A stretch of 64,000 bases of DNA from Symsagittifera roscoffensis (lineage: Eukaryota > Xenacoelomorpha > Acoela > Convolutidae), in the NCBI RefSeq assembly GCF_963678635.1, contig NC_087070.1, positions 2,347,289 through 2,411,288 of the forward strand. Direction: 5' to 3'. The notes under the pieces are model-generated. The model did no database searches. It was not told where the DNA came from and was given only the letters and a program-made list of their open reading frames with translations. Numbering within the stretch: the stretch's first letter is position 1; each line of letters opens with the position of its first letter. Positions 38,146 through 47,270 of the stretch are shown here, one piece after another. A program made the translations under genes and the position numbers.

Positions 38146-39206
38146 CGGAATACATTGACTTGACAGTTGTTAAGTTGTTCAAATCGGTCAATATGATATA
38201 GTCCCATGGGCATCTCGTACCAGCCTTCAATTTTCACAACATGTTCTTGGGAGGGCTTGTAATTTTTCAGTTTGTTTCGATGTTGGTAGCTTTGGGCAGC
38301 AGGATAAAGAGCAGTTGTGGTCTCTGAATATCGATCATGGTACGCGGCCACAAAGCAGTATAGAAAGCACTTCTGATCGTTTCTCGTTTTAATGTTGGTG
38401 AAACTCTGTTTCACCGGTTTCAATGAATCGGGAAGGTCAATGTATGAGCCAGCACGGATAAGAGAAAAAGCTGCAAAACTTACAGCCAGCTTTTCAACGC
38501 GCTCCACAATCCAACCGCTACCGTGAGAAGCGAACGTGTTGATGGCATTGAACATATGCTCAATCAATTCCAAATATGTCTCTTTCTCGATTCCATTGAA
38601 GAAGCCATTGATCATCTTAGAATTCAGATATAACATTGTCTTCTCGTGGCGTAGCTCCCCGTCACCAGTTTCGTTTGTATCGCTCGAGAACTTTATCATA
38701 CTCACGTCCACATGCAGTTGAAGTTTACAGGGTCCTTCCTGCACTCTTTCGTCTATCAACGCATCAATTTCCTCTTTGTTTCGCATGATTACATTCATCA
38801 GATCCAATTCATCCTCCCTAACGCTCAACTCGTATTGTCTTAACTTTCCCCTAGGCGCAGATTCAGTTGGAGCAGATGATGTTCCCACCTTATTTCCGGG
38901 AGTCCAAATGTGTAGTTGATGGTTTTTCGACATATGTTGCCGGAACTTCCCAAGCGAGAGGAAGATTGTATGACAGTAGATACAATGACTATCAGTTGAC
39001 ACGTTGTGAGCTAGCTCGACATGCTCCCTAGCTTCTGCCAGCGAGCTGAAGGATTCTCGACATTCGTCACATTTAGTTGGTGGCGGTGGGTCTGCGAATA
39101 TCTTATGGATATTTTCTTCATGTCGTCTCAAGTTCATTGGTGAACTAAAGACTTTCGAGCAGGTCGAATAAATGACTGATGTCTGTTTTCCAATTGAGTT
39201 AGGCAT
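38146..39206 (-). CDS. DNA polymerase B, N-terminal exon
   Basis: This is 353 intact codons starting at an ATG (MPNSIGK...). Zinc-finger-like segments come first: a degenerate one near residue 16 lacking the first Cys, then C2H2 fingers at about residues 46-68 (CDEC...H...H) and 75-98 (CIYC...H...H). A conserved pre-polymerase region follows, with NIKTRNDQKCF near residue 280. Such fingers are common at the N-terminus of Polinton-type polymerases. The exon ends at a GT donor in phase with 38047. No stop or frameshift is present here, unlike the rest of the gene. The start is well supported because upstream sequence is AT-rich and full of stops. Confidence 0.85.
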
Positions 39207-39673
39207 TGTTGGTTCAAGATTGAGTGTTCAGGAAAGAAGAATTCTTTTCAAGAAATTTTTCAAGTTTTACCAAAGCTGATTTTGACAAAGCAAAAGCGAG
39301 AAGTGAAAAGTTTTTCAAAAACAAAATTTGGATCAAGACTCAATTAATTAAACTCAATTAGGTGGGTGAAGCATAAAATCAACAGTGGCTTTGAAGTGGT
39401 TGTAGTTTTGGGGCTTTATATGGTTTTATGAAATGACTGTCAATTCGATATTGGGTAAATGACTCAATTGTATTAAACAGTATAAATACTTGTGGTTAGA
39501 GTAGCTGACAATTCCATGAAGGGATCAATCCGGGAATGTTATTTCTTTTACCTAAAGTGTGTGAATATTAACACCCACTGCTATTATCAACTTCCCTGTT
39601 TAGTCAACTTGACTAAATATTGAAAATATATTTGAATTTTTTTGCCAAGTTTTTTGTTTTAACCAAAATGGTA

Positions 39674-39712
39674 ACCCACCAATCAGATCAAGCAAGGAAG
39701 ACCCACCAATCA
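39674..39712. promoter_or_regulatory. paired ACCCACCAATCA boxes
   Basis: The 12-mer ACCCACCAATCA occurs at 39674-39685 and again at 39701-39712, 27 bp apart, in direct orientation. Each contains CCAAT. They lie about 470-510 bp upstream of the polB start, where CCAAT boxes in either orientation could act in a promoter. This is inferred from sequence and position only. Confidence 0.3.
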
Positions 39713-40183
39713 AGTCATGTCAAACATACCTGACAAAAATGATAAAGGGTAGTTGAGAATTTTGTTCATTTCTCAAATAAATTAGTGTTCTATGACAAAT
39801 TTCACATACAGTTCATCAAAAGATTGATGCAGGGCCGTTTGGTACAGTAGGCAATAACTACCCGTCAGGGCTATTCATTAGGAACCTCTGAAACGCTTGC
39901 CCCACTGTAATGTCGGGTCAAAAATCTGAGATGTTTCATTTTTAGTACATATTCTTGTAGTGAAAAAAAAAAATTACAAAAAAAACTTTTTGTCTCCAAA
40001 TCCAATGAAACCTGGTCCAATCAATTTGTCGTGATTTATTGGACAGGGTTGTAACCCATGTTGAAAAATCGAGAAAAAAAACATATTTTTGAATTTTTTA
40101 ACCATTTCAACCTGAAAATGAGTATTATTAAACGTGAAATCTGTTATAGACATGTAATTTTATTATATATAATGCTTTATACT

Positions 40184-40292
40184 GGCTCATACACTCTCTA
40201 AAGTCTACTCCTAAGAGTCCTGGCTAACACCACCAGGCTGTAGACATATTAGAGAGAGAGAGAAAAATCAAAAATAGAGAGTGTAAAGAGCC
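40184..40292. repeat. structured inverted repeat 1
   Basis: GGCTC (40184-40188) plus ACACTCTCTA (40191-40200) pair with TAGAGAGTGT (40275-40284) plus GAGCC (40288-40292), separated by small bulges. Inside lie GTCTAC (40203-40208) with GTAGAC (40240-40245) and CCTGG (40219-40223) with CCAGG (40233-40237). The result is a nested, branched stem. A (GA)n run follows at 40250-40262. The function is unknown. Confidence 0.6.
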
Positions 40293-40334
40293 AAAAATAA
40301 TTATGGTTGATTAACCGGCAGAATTGCTGGACTC

Positions 40335-40399
40335 ATCCATAAATAGCTTTCTTTTGAAAAAGCTATATCCCAAAAGGGATATTAATGGAGTTTATGGAT
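40335..40399. repeat. three-way-junction inverted repeat 2
   Basis: Outer stem ATCCATAAA (40335-40343) / TTTATGGAT (40391-40399) encloses two adjacent perfect hairpins: TAGCTTT (40344-40350) / AAAGCTA (40359-40365), and TATCCC (40366-40371) / GGGATA (40376-40381) with an AAAA loop. The layout is a T-shaped fold in DNA or RNA. A (TC)n run follows at about 40407-40422 and is complementary to the (GA)n run at 40250. Confidence 0.7.
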
Positions 40400-40871
40400 C
40401 GTCAGTTCTCTCTCTCTCTCTTTCTTTATCTTTTTCTGTGTTAATATTTATATTTTGAAAACTATTATGAAAAAACATAACAAAAACATTTTTATGTTTT
40501 TTGTTTCAACATCATTAGATAAACTCTTAGGAAGAGTATTCAGTTTATTTTTTATGATTTTCGAAATGAGCATTAAAGAAAACTGATATAATTAAGTTGG
40601 ATTTGACGAAAAATTTATCAAAATTTCTACTTTTAGACTTTTATGCCGACTTCTTAAAGTTATTTTGATTTTTTTTCTATTAATTTTTTCTTTTGTTTTT
40701 ATTTCCTTTCTATTGATTGAAAATCACAAAGCAAACTTTAAATTAGAAAAAACATCATAAGCAAAACGTAAACAAAGATTCAGCCACAATAATAAAAAAA
40801 CTTATCAAATTAAATAATAAACCCCCAAACTGGTGCACTCTCGGTGCAAACAATGTTTTTTTTTTGAGTTT

Positions 40872-41540
40872 TCAGAGTTCTCTAAATTGCAGTTTGCGTT
40901 TTTTCGGCGCAAAGCAAGCATTGATAGGCGGCGTCTCAGCTACTAAGTTTGGTGCAGTGGGACTTTGACTGCCGGAAGAAGAAGTAGAAGAAGTATGCTG
41001 CTGCTGTTGTTGAGTGATTGAAAAAATATCCGGTTTTATTGGGGTTTTGGGCGTCTGCTGGTCCTCATATTTTTTCTCTGTTGAATCTGGTGATTCAATC
41101 GACTCAATGTTTCAGTAGCTTTCTCGCTCTGCTAAATCTGTAATGGATCCTTCCTGATTTTTGTAATAGGGGATCGATTGGCAATCGTAGTTAAACAGTA
41201 TTTTTCTCGGTGAACGATCAAGACAAGTAGGGTCTTGAATATCTGTGCGCTTCAGCGCAGGATACGATTCAGTCACACAGCAACACTCGTAGACCTGTTT
41301 TCTGTTTTGTATGAGGATACCAATTTGATCTAGCAAATAGTTGGGTAACATCATATGGTTTTTAGTGACCCATTCATCGAATTCTCTGCTTCCTGGATCA
41401 AGATCGTTGAAAGGACTTGCTTTTCGATGACCCATTTTCCGTTCCTGTTGAACCACTACGATAGAATTTCTTGTATAAGTTTGGTATAATATAGCTCTTT
41501 CAAGAGAATTAATTGAAATGATTTGCAGTGGAGTTGCCAT
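40872..41540 (-). pseudogene. unrecognised Polinton ORF with NLS, one in-frame stop
   Basis: I do not recognise this protein. The frame starts at an ATG (MATPLQIIS) and runs 142 codons to a TGA at 41112-41114. The same frame continues for about 79 more codons to a TGA at 40872-40874. The second part has a poly-Gln run, a Ser/Thr-rich stretch and, near its end, PKKRKL, a classical nuclear-localisation motif. The first part is mixed-charge with a Cys-rich CCCV segment. The continued low-complexity, NLS-bearing frame suggests one ancestral protein of about 220 residues interrupted by a nonsense mutation. It could be a nuclear regulatory or core protein of the element. Confidence 0.5.
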
Positions 41541-42245
41541 CGTTGAAAATTTTGTATTGATCGATTTTGAGAGATTGAATGAAAATAGTGAGTAGATTTA
41601 GTTTGACCTACCACTTTTAGTTTTTTATTGCTGGTGGTCTAAGATTCAGCCAATTACCATAAATCTGGTTTTGTGAAATTTTAATATGTTTTCAGGGCTT
41701 TTGAAATTAAAGTAGAAATGTGAACGCTTTGAAAATCTATACTTCAAAGAAACAGCATGGCGCCTTTTTATGATACCCTAAGCACAAAATTACAAAAATT
41801 TTACTTTTCAAAGAGATAACATGCATGCCGCTAGGGTAAAAACGTTGAGATTTATGAGCTAAAACGGGAATTTGCCAGACAGATGCAAGCTATTGCTATC
41901 TCTACTTCAAATAGAGTGCATGACGCCTTTTTTTATGTCACCCGGACGAGGGGCTTTAAAAGTCTCCACTTCAAAGTGAGTACATGTATGCCGACATGTA
42001 ACATTAACTGAGATTTATAACCTATTCAAGTGCTTGCCAGACAGAAATGACAGATGCAATAAACACGCTTTTATCTTATACAAATCAAAATGCAAAAAAC
42101 TAATTAAATTCTCCCGCTATAGGCTGAAGGGGCGCCATAAAAGTAAATCCACAGATATTTGTTTATCTTCTTTCCAATTCATTATTCATTTCACTCTATC
42201 ATAAAACAGTTGAACCAACAAGTCACTACCGTTACCATCACCACT
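41541..42245. promoter_or_regulatory. divergent intergenic region with duplicated ACTTCAAA boxes
   Basis: This lies between a minus-strand gene (start 41540) and a plus-strand gene (start 42246), so it is the natural place for two promoters. ACTT(TT)CAAA boxes occur at 41741, 41803, 41904 and 41968. They form two copies of a unit of about 163 bp. Boxes 1 and 3 are followed by GCATG(G/A)CGCCTTTTT, boxes 2 and 4 by ACATG(C/T)ATGCCG and then GAGATTTAT and TTGCCAGACAGA. Such iterated boxes could be promoter elements or replication-related iterons. Confidence 0.45.
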
Positions 42246-42608
42246 ATGTACTCGTCGCTAGAAAATGAAACAGACTTTTACGATGATTTTCAAGATATAT
42301 CTTCGGGAGAGAAACGCATTGTACGCGTTGGAACGAAAACTTTTGACAAAACGGGTACATATATCACATTTAAGTTATATAACAAGAATTAAGATGGTGT
42401 ATTTAAATGTTATCAAGCAGTGACCTTAACGGCAAGAGAATTTGACTGTTTGGCAGATAATTATTCAAAGATTAAAAAATTGGTTAAAAAACAAACTGGT
42501 GAAAAGACTTCATCTTCTTCCGCCTCCTCCTCATCCTCCTCAGCTGTAAATGATAAACATCATAAAAGACGATACACGTCAAAACGATCAGTCCGTCCCG
42601 AAAAATAA
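42246..42608 (+). pseudogene. PC4-like single-stranded-DNA-binding protein (tentative)
   Basis: A plus-strand frame starts at MYSSLENETD (ATG at 42246). It contains a segment GTKTFDKTGTYITFKLYN, then, after an in-frame TAA at 42390-42392, LTLTAREFDCLADNYSKIKKL. The order, a beta-rich stretch ending in an 'xxFKxYN' segment followed by a helix starting at a 'LTxxEF' motif, resembles the PC4/Sub1 fold. A Ser-rich and basic tail follows and ends at TAA 42606-42608. The same frame then continues in an acidic stretch. The family assignment is tentative and rests on pattern only. Confidence 0.4.
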
Positions 42609-43047
42609 TGTGCTGAAAGTGGCAATGAAAACGATGCGGATGATGAATACTCGAATAATAAAAATTGTAGAGTTGCCTGAAACAGTAAAAAAAACGTTTG
42701 AATATTTTGATTTAACCAGCAGAATGGTTGAAGCAATGTATGAGCAGTCGCCTGAATTTTTAAAAAAATGTCAAAAGAATTTTAAATTTTTTATTCTGAA
42801 CAACGAACCCGACGCCTCACAACTCCCTCTAAACACAAATTTTGCATTTGCAACCCACTCAATTCAGAACGAGTCTTGCGCCCAATTGCTCGACAATGAC
42901 CATCCCCACATCCATGTTCTCATCGAAGTAACCAAGGATTGTGTCGACGTAGTGAAAAAGATGACCTCAACCACTTTCGTTGTACCTTGTCTACTCTCAT
43001 CTTTCAATCATCTAATATTGGGTTGCAGTAAACTTCACCTATCGTGA
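42550..43047 (+). CDS. unrecognised ORF with faint Rep/HUH-like motifs
   Basis: This 165-codon frame overlaps the Ser-rich tail upstream in another frame, so its real start is probably later, near 42650, or it is an exon. Residues 81-85 read FILNN and residues 118-125 read HPHIHVLI. Their order, spacing and hydrophobic settings resemble motif I (FTLNN-like) and motif II (HxH within a hydrophobic strand) of HUH-type replication initiators. No Tyr-containing motif III is visible; the frame ends soon after a KK pair (residues 136-137), and a further frame break or intron may remove it. The assignment is speculative. Confidence 0.35.
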   Translation: MINIIKDDTRQNDQSVPKNNVLKVAMKTMRMMNTRIIKIVELPETVKKTFEYFDLTSRMVEAMYEQSPEFLKKCQKNFKFFILNNEPDASQLPLNTNFAFATHSIQNESCAQLLDNDHPHIHVLIEVTKDCVDVVKKMTSTTFVVPCLLSSFNHLILGCSKLHLS

Positions 43048-43053
43048 CCCCTG

Positions 43054-43359
43054 ATGGAAAAACTAAAAATTGCTGTCAACTACAACAATTCTATTAACAA
43101 CTCAACTGACATTGGTGGTGCTTCTCTACGAAGAAGATTGCCACAAGTTTGCTTTGCTTCACAAACTCGATCCATTCAAACTCAAACTGATTTAATCACT
43201 AATGTAACAATTGAACGCTTCATTAATATTTTGAATGTTGATAATGCCGCCGAGTTTTCTAAAATTATTGATATCACTTTGAGTGGGTATGGTCGTTTAG
43301 AGATTGATTCAAATACTTTGTTTGTTAAATTTATAATGGAAAAACAATTTAAACTCTGA
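43054..43359 (+). CDS. unrecognised 101-residue protein
   Basis: This intact plus-strand frame starts 7 bp after the preceding frame ends and runs to a TGA. It is Asn/Ser-rich at the N-terminus, with a basic RRRLP patch at about residues 26-30, then a mixed alpha/beta-like C-terminal half. It might be the continuation of the upstream protein after a frameshift, because the gap is only a few bases. It converges on the protease gene on the other strand. No family is recognised. Confidence 0.4.
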   Translation: MEKLKIAVNYNNSINNSTDIGGASLRRRLPQVCFASQTRSIQTQTDLITNVTIERFINILNVDNAAEFSKIIDITLSGYGRLEIDSNTLFVKFIMEKQFKL

Positions 43360-43476
43360 AAACGGTTTTTAGAGCCTGCGATAACGCCAGAGGCAAGTGT
43401 TCTAGCAACCATAAAACATGTTTTTTTCTTAAAAATGAATTATTAATCATTAGAGAAATGCATCAGTATCACAAAG

Positions 43477-43923
43477 TTATAACATAATATGTTTAGCAAA
43501 ACGCATCATGTCATGGTCATTAACCTTGAAACCTATAGGAAATTTAGATGAAATTATAACATGAGCAACATAAATACAATAAAGTCCGCACAAGACCGAG
43601 TTAGCTGATTGGATTGGCTTATTCATCAGTATTTGGTTTCCCTCATGGATAGAACGTCTCATATTTTTGTATACATGTGGATAGTTGTGTAGGCTTCGTC
43701 CAAGAGGATCTGCAAAAAAGATTTGACCACCAGCTTGAGCAAACAGTAACCAATGAGTTCCTGGCTGGTCTGAGTTTGATGCGTTCACTATCATGAAAGT
43801 ATTCTCACGTTTCAATATTGTATTAAATGCTAAGTTAGCGGGAAAAATGCCACAAAATCGATGTTTCAAATGCTTGCATCGGTGAATAAGCTCAGTAATC
43901 TGTAAATTGTCCATTTTTTTCAC
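43477..43923 (-). CDS. adenain-like cysteine protease
   Basis: This 148-residue virion-maturation protease belongs to the adenovirus-protease/Ulp1 group found in Polintons. The catalytic set is visible in order: His57 in GTHWLLF, Asp72 in FADPLGRS, Gln105 in KPIQSANS and Cys112 in LCGLYC. The family acts by cleaving capsid and core proteins during assembly. Its length is short but within the range of Polinton proteases. It lies 4 bp after the capsid gene on the same strand, as in a tight morphogenesis block. The frame is intact, one of the few in this element. The start may be the second Met (residue 4). Confidence 0.92.
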   Translation of the reverse strand: MKKMDNLQITELIHRCKHLKHRFCGIFPANLAFNTILKRENTFMIVNASNSDQPGTHWLLFAQAGGQIFFADPLGRSLHNYPHVYKNMRRSIHEGNQILMNKPIQSANSVLCGLYCIYVAHVIISSKFPIGFKVNDHDMMRFAKHIML

Positions 43924-43927
43924 CGAG

Positions 43928-45244
43928 TCAACTCATTAGAGTGTTTTTAGCTATTTTTCTATCGGAACGCACGTAAACTGTTGATGCATGATCTCCCATG
44001 AAAAGTAACTCTACATTTTCCCCCAGCGGTGCATCAAACTTCAGTTCTACTGAAATGGTGCAATTGGTCAATTCAGGATGAATAAAGTCATGTGAAGCCT
44101 TCTGAGTAGATGTGAGATCAAATGCCATAATATAATGATTGTGATAATTAGCCAAACTGATACCATGACTATTGTTGAAAACAAAGTCTAGAGCTTCCAA
44201 TGTGTTATAATATATTCTTTTGTTATCAGTCGTTGACACAGGAGTTCCTACAATGGGCAGACCGTTTCGGTAAACAATGATTTCATTCAGCTGAAATTTT
44301 TGATAATGAAACGGGTTTGTTCGGTTAGTTCCCAGGTATGCTGTATTCGAGCTCATCGCTAAAATCATTCGACGAACTGGCTCTTTGGCAAAAACGTCTT
44401 CTTGTCGCCAGCTTTGCACACCAGTTGTGGCCAAAAAAGTTCTCGGTAAAACTTCAATATAATTGTATATTGCGGGTGTTTTCAACAGAGTTTTTTCTAT
44501 CGACGATAGCACAAAATCGGTTACTGTCATTTTGCGCACATATAGGTTAGCCTCTGTGATTTCAACACGGTAATGTTTATCTCTATGCTCAGACATGATA
44601 ACAAAGTCATTAGGAGATCGTCTCAGAGAAAGTCTTATTGTAACACCGCTGATAAGATGTTTGTCACATGATAAAAAATCACAAGCAATTTTACCAAATA
44701 AACGGAATTCGGTTGATGCAGCTACGATTCGTTTACGTTCAGCGACATCTTCAGCTCGCCCATTAGCACCATCAATACCTGATGGATTATCTTCATAATA
44801 ATAACCTTGACAAGCAAGCCATGTTTTCTTTGCTTCATTACCATGTGAAAATTCGGTCTCAATGAAACTCTTATGGGCAAAATTGGCATTGGTTATTGAA
44901 ATTTTTTCTCCATTCAAGGACATTGTGCATTCGGAAAATAAAGATGAAAGTGGATTGTTAACCAAATATGGGGTGTTTCGTTGTGCTGCCTCTGTAGCAT
45001 GAGTTCGCAGTACATTACCATTATTTTGAACAACGCGTGCTACAATCTCCAAGCGAGTTCATTGAAGATCGATAAAGTTGTTTCTATCTCCTAAAACTTC
45101 AAATTCGAGCATAGGATCATCAGGTGAATAAGATGGACCAATTTTTTGAGTGAACGCATTTTCAAATGTAACGAGTAGAGGAGGCTTTTCAAATAAATCT
45201 AATGAGCTGTGAGTTGCTTCAGTTGGCAATAAATTAGAAATCAT
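43928..45244 (-). pseudogene. major capsid protein (double jelly-roll), one nonsense codon
   Basis: This is the main shell protein of Polinton virions and resembles the F54H12.2-type proteins found in invertebrate genomes. It starts at an ATG at 45244 (MISNLLPTE). The N-terminal segment holds the family hallmark SSLDLFEKPP and, later, FIDLQ. An in-frame TGA at 45059-45061 interrupts it; the same frame then continues for 377 codons to TGA 43928-43930. Later landmarks include DFLSCDKHL, YVRKMTVTD and NPFHYQKFQLNEI. Total length, about 438 codons, is in the normal range for Polinton capsid proteins. It overlaps the upstream basic-protein gene by 11 bp. Confidence 0.88.
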
Positions 45245-45497
45245 TTCGTACTTTGGTGAAAAAGTTGGACCGACTTCTCAGTGGGGTTCGTTTCTGTGGA
45301 ATGACAGCTTTTGTTTTTCTTTTTCTTCTTGTTGTTGTTGTTGTTGTTGTTGCTCTCTTCCGTTTTCTGCTCATATGGGACTTACTGCGTCCAGCTTCAA
45401 CTTGTTTTTTGATTGTGTTTTTTACTGTGTTTTTCAAGGCTTGTTTGGGCGTTTTCTTCCTGGTTGCTATGTCTATTAATTCGGGTGCTGCTTGAAC
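45234..45497 (-). CDS. small basic protein, N-terminus lost in assembly gap
   Basis: About 87 codons are visible from the gap edge to a TAA. The readable part starts VQAAPELIDIAT, followed by a strongly basic region with RKRKR and RRKRK, a run of Thr from a (GTT)n microsatellite at about 45328-45352, and ends FFTKVRNDF. Small basic proteins lie next to the capsid gene in many Polintons and recall adenovirus core or minor capsid proteins. It may also be the tail of a longer protein entering the gap. The role in DNA condensation or capsid assembly is inferred. Confidence 0.5.
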   Translation of the reverse strand, partial: VQAAPELIDIATRKKTPKQALKNTVKNTIKKQVEAGRSKSHMSRKRKRATTTTTTTRRKRKTKAVIPQKRTPLRSRSNFFTKVRNDF

Positions 45498-45697
45498 NNN
45501 NNNNNNNNNNNNNNNNNNNNNNNNNNNNNNNNNNNNNNNNNNNNNNNNNNNNNNNNNNNNNNNNNNNNNNNNNNNNNNNNNNNNNNNNNNNNNNNNNNNN
45601 NNNNNNNNNNNNNNNNNNNNNNNNNNNNNNNNNNNNNNNNNNNNNNNNNNNNNNNNNNNNNNNNNNNNNNNNNNNNNNNNNNNNNNNNNNNNNNNNN
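45498..45697. other. assembly gap (200 N)
   Basis: This is a run of exactly 200 N, a conventional placeholder size, so the true length is unknown. It falls between the penton-like gene and the basic protein and hides the end of one and the start of the other. The reading frame across it cannot be inferred. Confidence 0.98.
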
Positions 45698-46297
45698 AAC
45701 ATCATTTGGGTTCCAGCAGAGATATCGACAGGGTAGTCGGAAATGAAGTTTTGCGATGTGAGAGTGCTATGGATATGACTGGATTCTTTATAGCCGATAT
45801 GGTAGCCCGTTCCATCTCTTATACCTTTGAAACCCAAAATACTAGGAATTTGTGGGCTCTCAAAGGTAATGCCTTCCCAATAATGCATCCAAATTGAAAG
45901 ATGTTTGGTAATGGGGTCGATGCTATAAGTGAAATTATCAAGATCAACCTTCCGACTGATTTCGTTGAATAATTTCTCGATTTCGCCATATTCACCCTTT
46001 GTTATTTCAATTTTCTCTCCATCATATGGTCTAGATATTTTATCTTTTGCCACTTTAAGACTTGCTCTAACTTTGTCTTTTTTATAGTACACTATTTTTA
46101 GTATCTGCTACATTGTTAAAATGAGTGGGAAACGTTATTTCTGACAACGCAACTCTCCATTCGCCTTGCAGATCGATATCTTCACTCAGCAGGTTTTTAA
46201 AACTCGCTAGTGAGCTTTCAATGAAGATATTCATTGAGGCTGATGACACCAATGTAATACTATAGGAATCTCTGTCACCTCCAAAGTTGCTAGACAT
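45698..46297 (-). pseudogene. penton-like minor capsid protein, frameshifted and cut by the gap
   Basis: This is a vertex (penton-type, single jelly-roll) protein of Polintons. The first part starts at ATG 46297 (MSSNFGG) and contains LQGEWRVALSEITFP, a strong family landmark. Its frame ends at TAA 46082-46084. The remainder is in a neighbouring frame from about 46092 onward, through IPSILGFKGI to YPVDISAGTQMM at the gap edge, where the latter is again typical of the family. The change of frame coincides with an A6 run on the coding strand at about 46078-46083. It follows the integrase frame by 3 bp. The C-terminal part lies in the gap. Confidence 0.85.
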
Positions 46298-46300
46298 TGT

Positions 46301-47270
46301 TTAGCTTGACCCTTCCTTTTCCAATACTCTGATTAGTTCGGGCTCATAAAATTTACCCTCTATTGGTTCTCTATCAGCGTCGATAAGATTATAAGTCGGT
46401 GGGTTCCTTATTGGTATGTCAAATATTTCAAAAACTTCTTCAGTGAAGGATTGTTTATAACCTTTTCGAAAAGGGATGTCAATTTTTGCTATTCTCACAA
46501 AATCACCAACGTAGAGCTTTGGTCGGCGAACTAGTTTCAATGATTGTTCCGCTCTTAATGAAATGAGACGTGAAACGTCCTTTTTGGTAACTTCATTCGG
46601 GGCGATTTTGGTAACGCGGTTTGTCTCGAATTTATTGTGTTAACAAAGTCTTGAAGCTTATCGATGTAAGAGTAGGTCCATTTGTCCTCCAAATACTTAA
46701 ATCAAACTTTTTAGTGATCGAATGTTCCTCTCGGCGAAAGCGGACTTCTTTTCACTCTCTGTTGTGTATGTCTTGATACCCTTTTTCTCACATAAAGTTT
46801 TGAATGACCCCTTGAACTCGGTGCCTTTATCTACCCAGACTTTTTTCGGTTTCTCTGTCTTTATCATTTGATTGAACGCTTCTGCAGTTGTTGTGGCTTA
46901 CTTTGATTTCAGTGGCTGCACGCGAAGATAACGGGACATGCAATCTACTGCAACTAAAAGATATTTGATATCTTTGTTGCATTTTGCTAGTTTATCAACA
47001 TATGCCAAATCGATTGACCATATTTCGTTTATGTCATAAACTATCACTTTAAGCCGAGCTATTTTGAGGCAAACTGTTCGGTATTTTGTATAAGATGGTT
47101 CTGTATGAAAAAAATGTTTAACTGTCGTCTTGGTATGACTATTGTAGCCTTCAAAGTTTTAACACTACCGAACAATGCTGGACCTTTATCTGTGTAACTC
47201 TTTTTCAAAAGTTTTTCCTCAGTTGGTGTAGGTTTCCCATCTTTTACTTTTCGTCTCCGTCTTTTCTGAC
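46301..47270 (-). pseudogene. Polinton integrase (RVE family), multiply broken
   Basis: This retrovirus-like integrase catalyses insertion with a 6-bp duplication. Pieces appear in the right order. An N-terminal region sits around TDKGPALFGSVKT (about 47160-47200). The DDE core follows, with Asp in WSIDLAYVDK (about 47000-47030), Asp in VWVDKGTEFKG (about 46810-46845) and Glu in AFAERNIRS (about 46710-46740). Last is the C-terminal SH3-like domain from YVGDFVRIAK (46490-46520) to TAA 46301-46303. Lesions include a TAA at 46898-46900 and several frame changes between the core and the C-terminal 79-codon frame. All three catalytic acidic residues can still be read. The N-terminal boundary is uncertain and overlaps the next gene. 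Confidence 0.85.

Larger units (their letters stand above)
39207..40871. other. non-coding region upstream of polB
   Basis: About 1.66 kb of AT-rich sequence with no supported gene. It holds a pair of CCAAT-bearing direct repeats (39674-39712) and a cluster of inverted repeats with GA/TC microsatellites (40184-40430). Both are annotated separately. The rest is poly-A and poly-T rich with no recognisable elements. Confidence 0.6.

Noticed and set aside
40184-40292. tRNA or tRNA-like cloverleaf
   Set aside because: There is branching, but no T-arm GGTTCGAATCC-type box, no A-box and no plausible acceptor stem of 7 bp with an anticodon arm.
40320-40400. Hammerhead ribozyme in the three-way junction
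   Set aside because: The minus strand has GGATGAGTCC, close to a hammerhead core. But CTGATGA and the GAAA segment are absent and the stems do not match that topology.
32054-43359. Alternative genetic code or selenocysteine to explain in-frame stops
   Set aside because: Interruptions in different genes use TAG, TGA and TAA, and they coexist with frameshifts. That fits pseudogenisation. Only the TAG bias in polB is kept as a minor finding.
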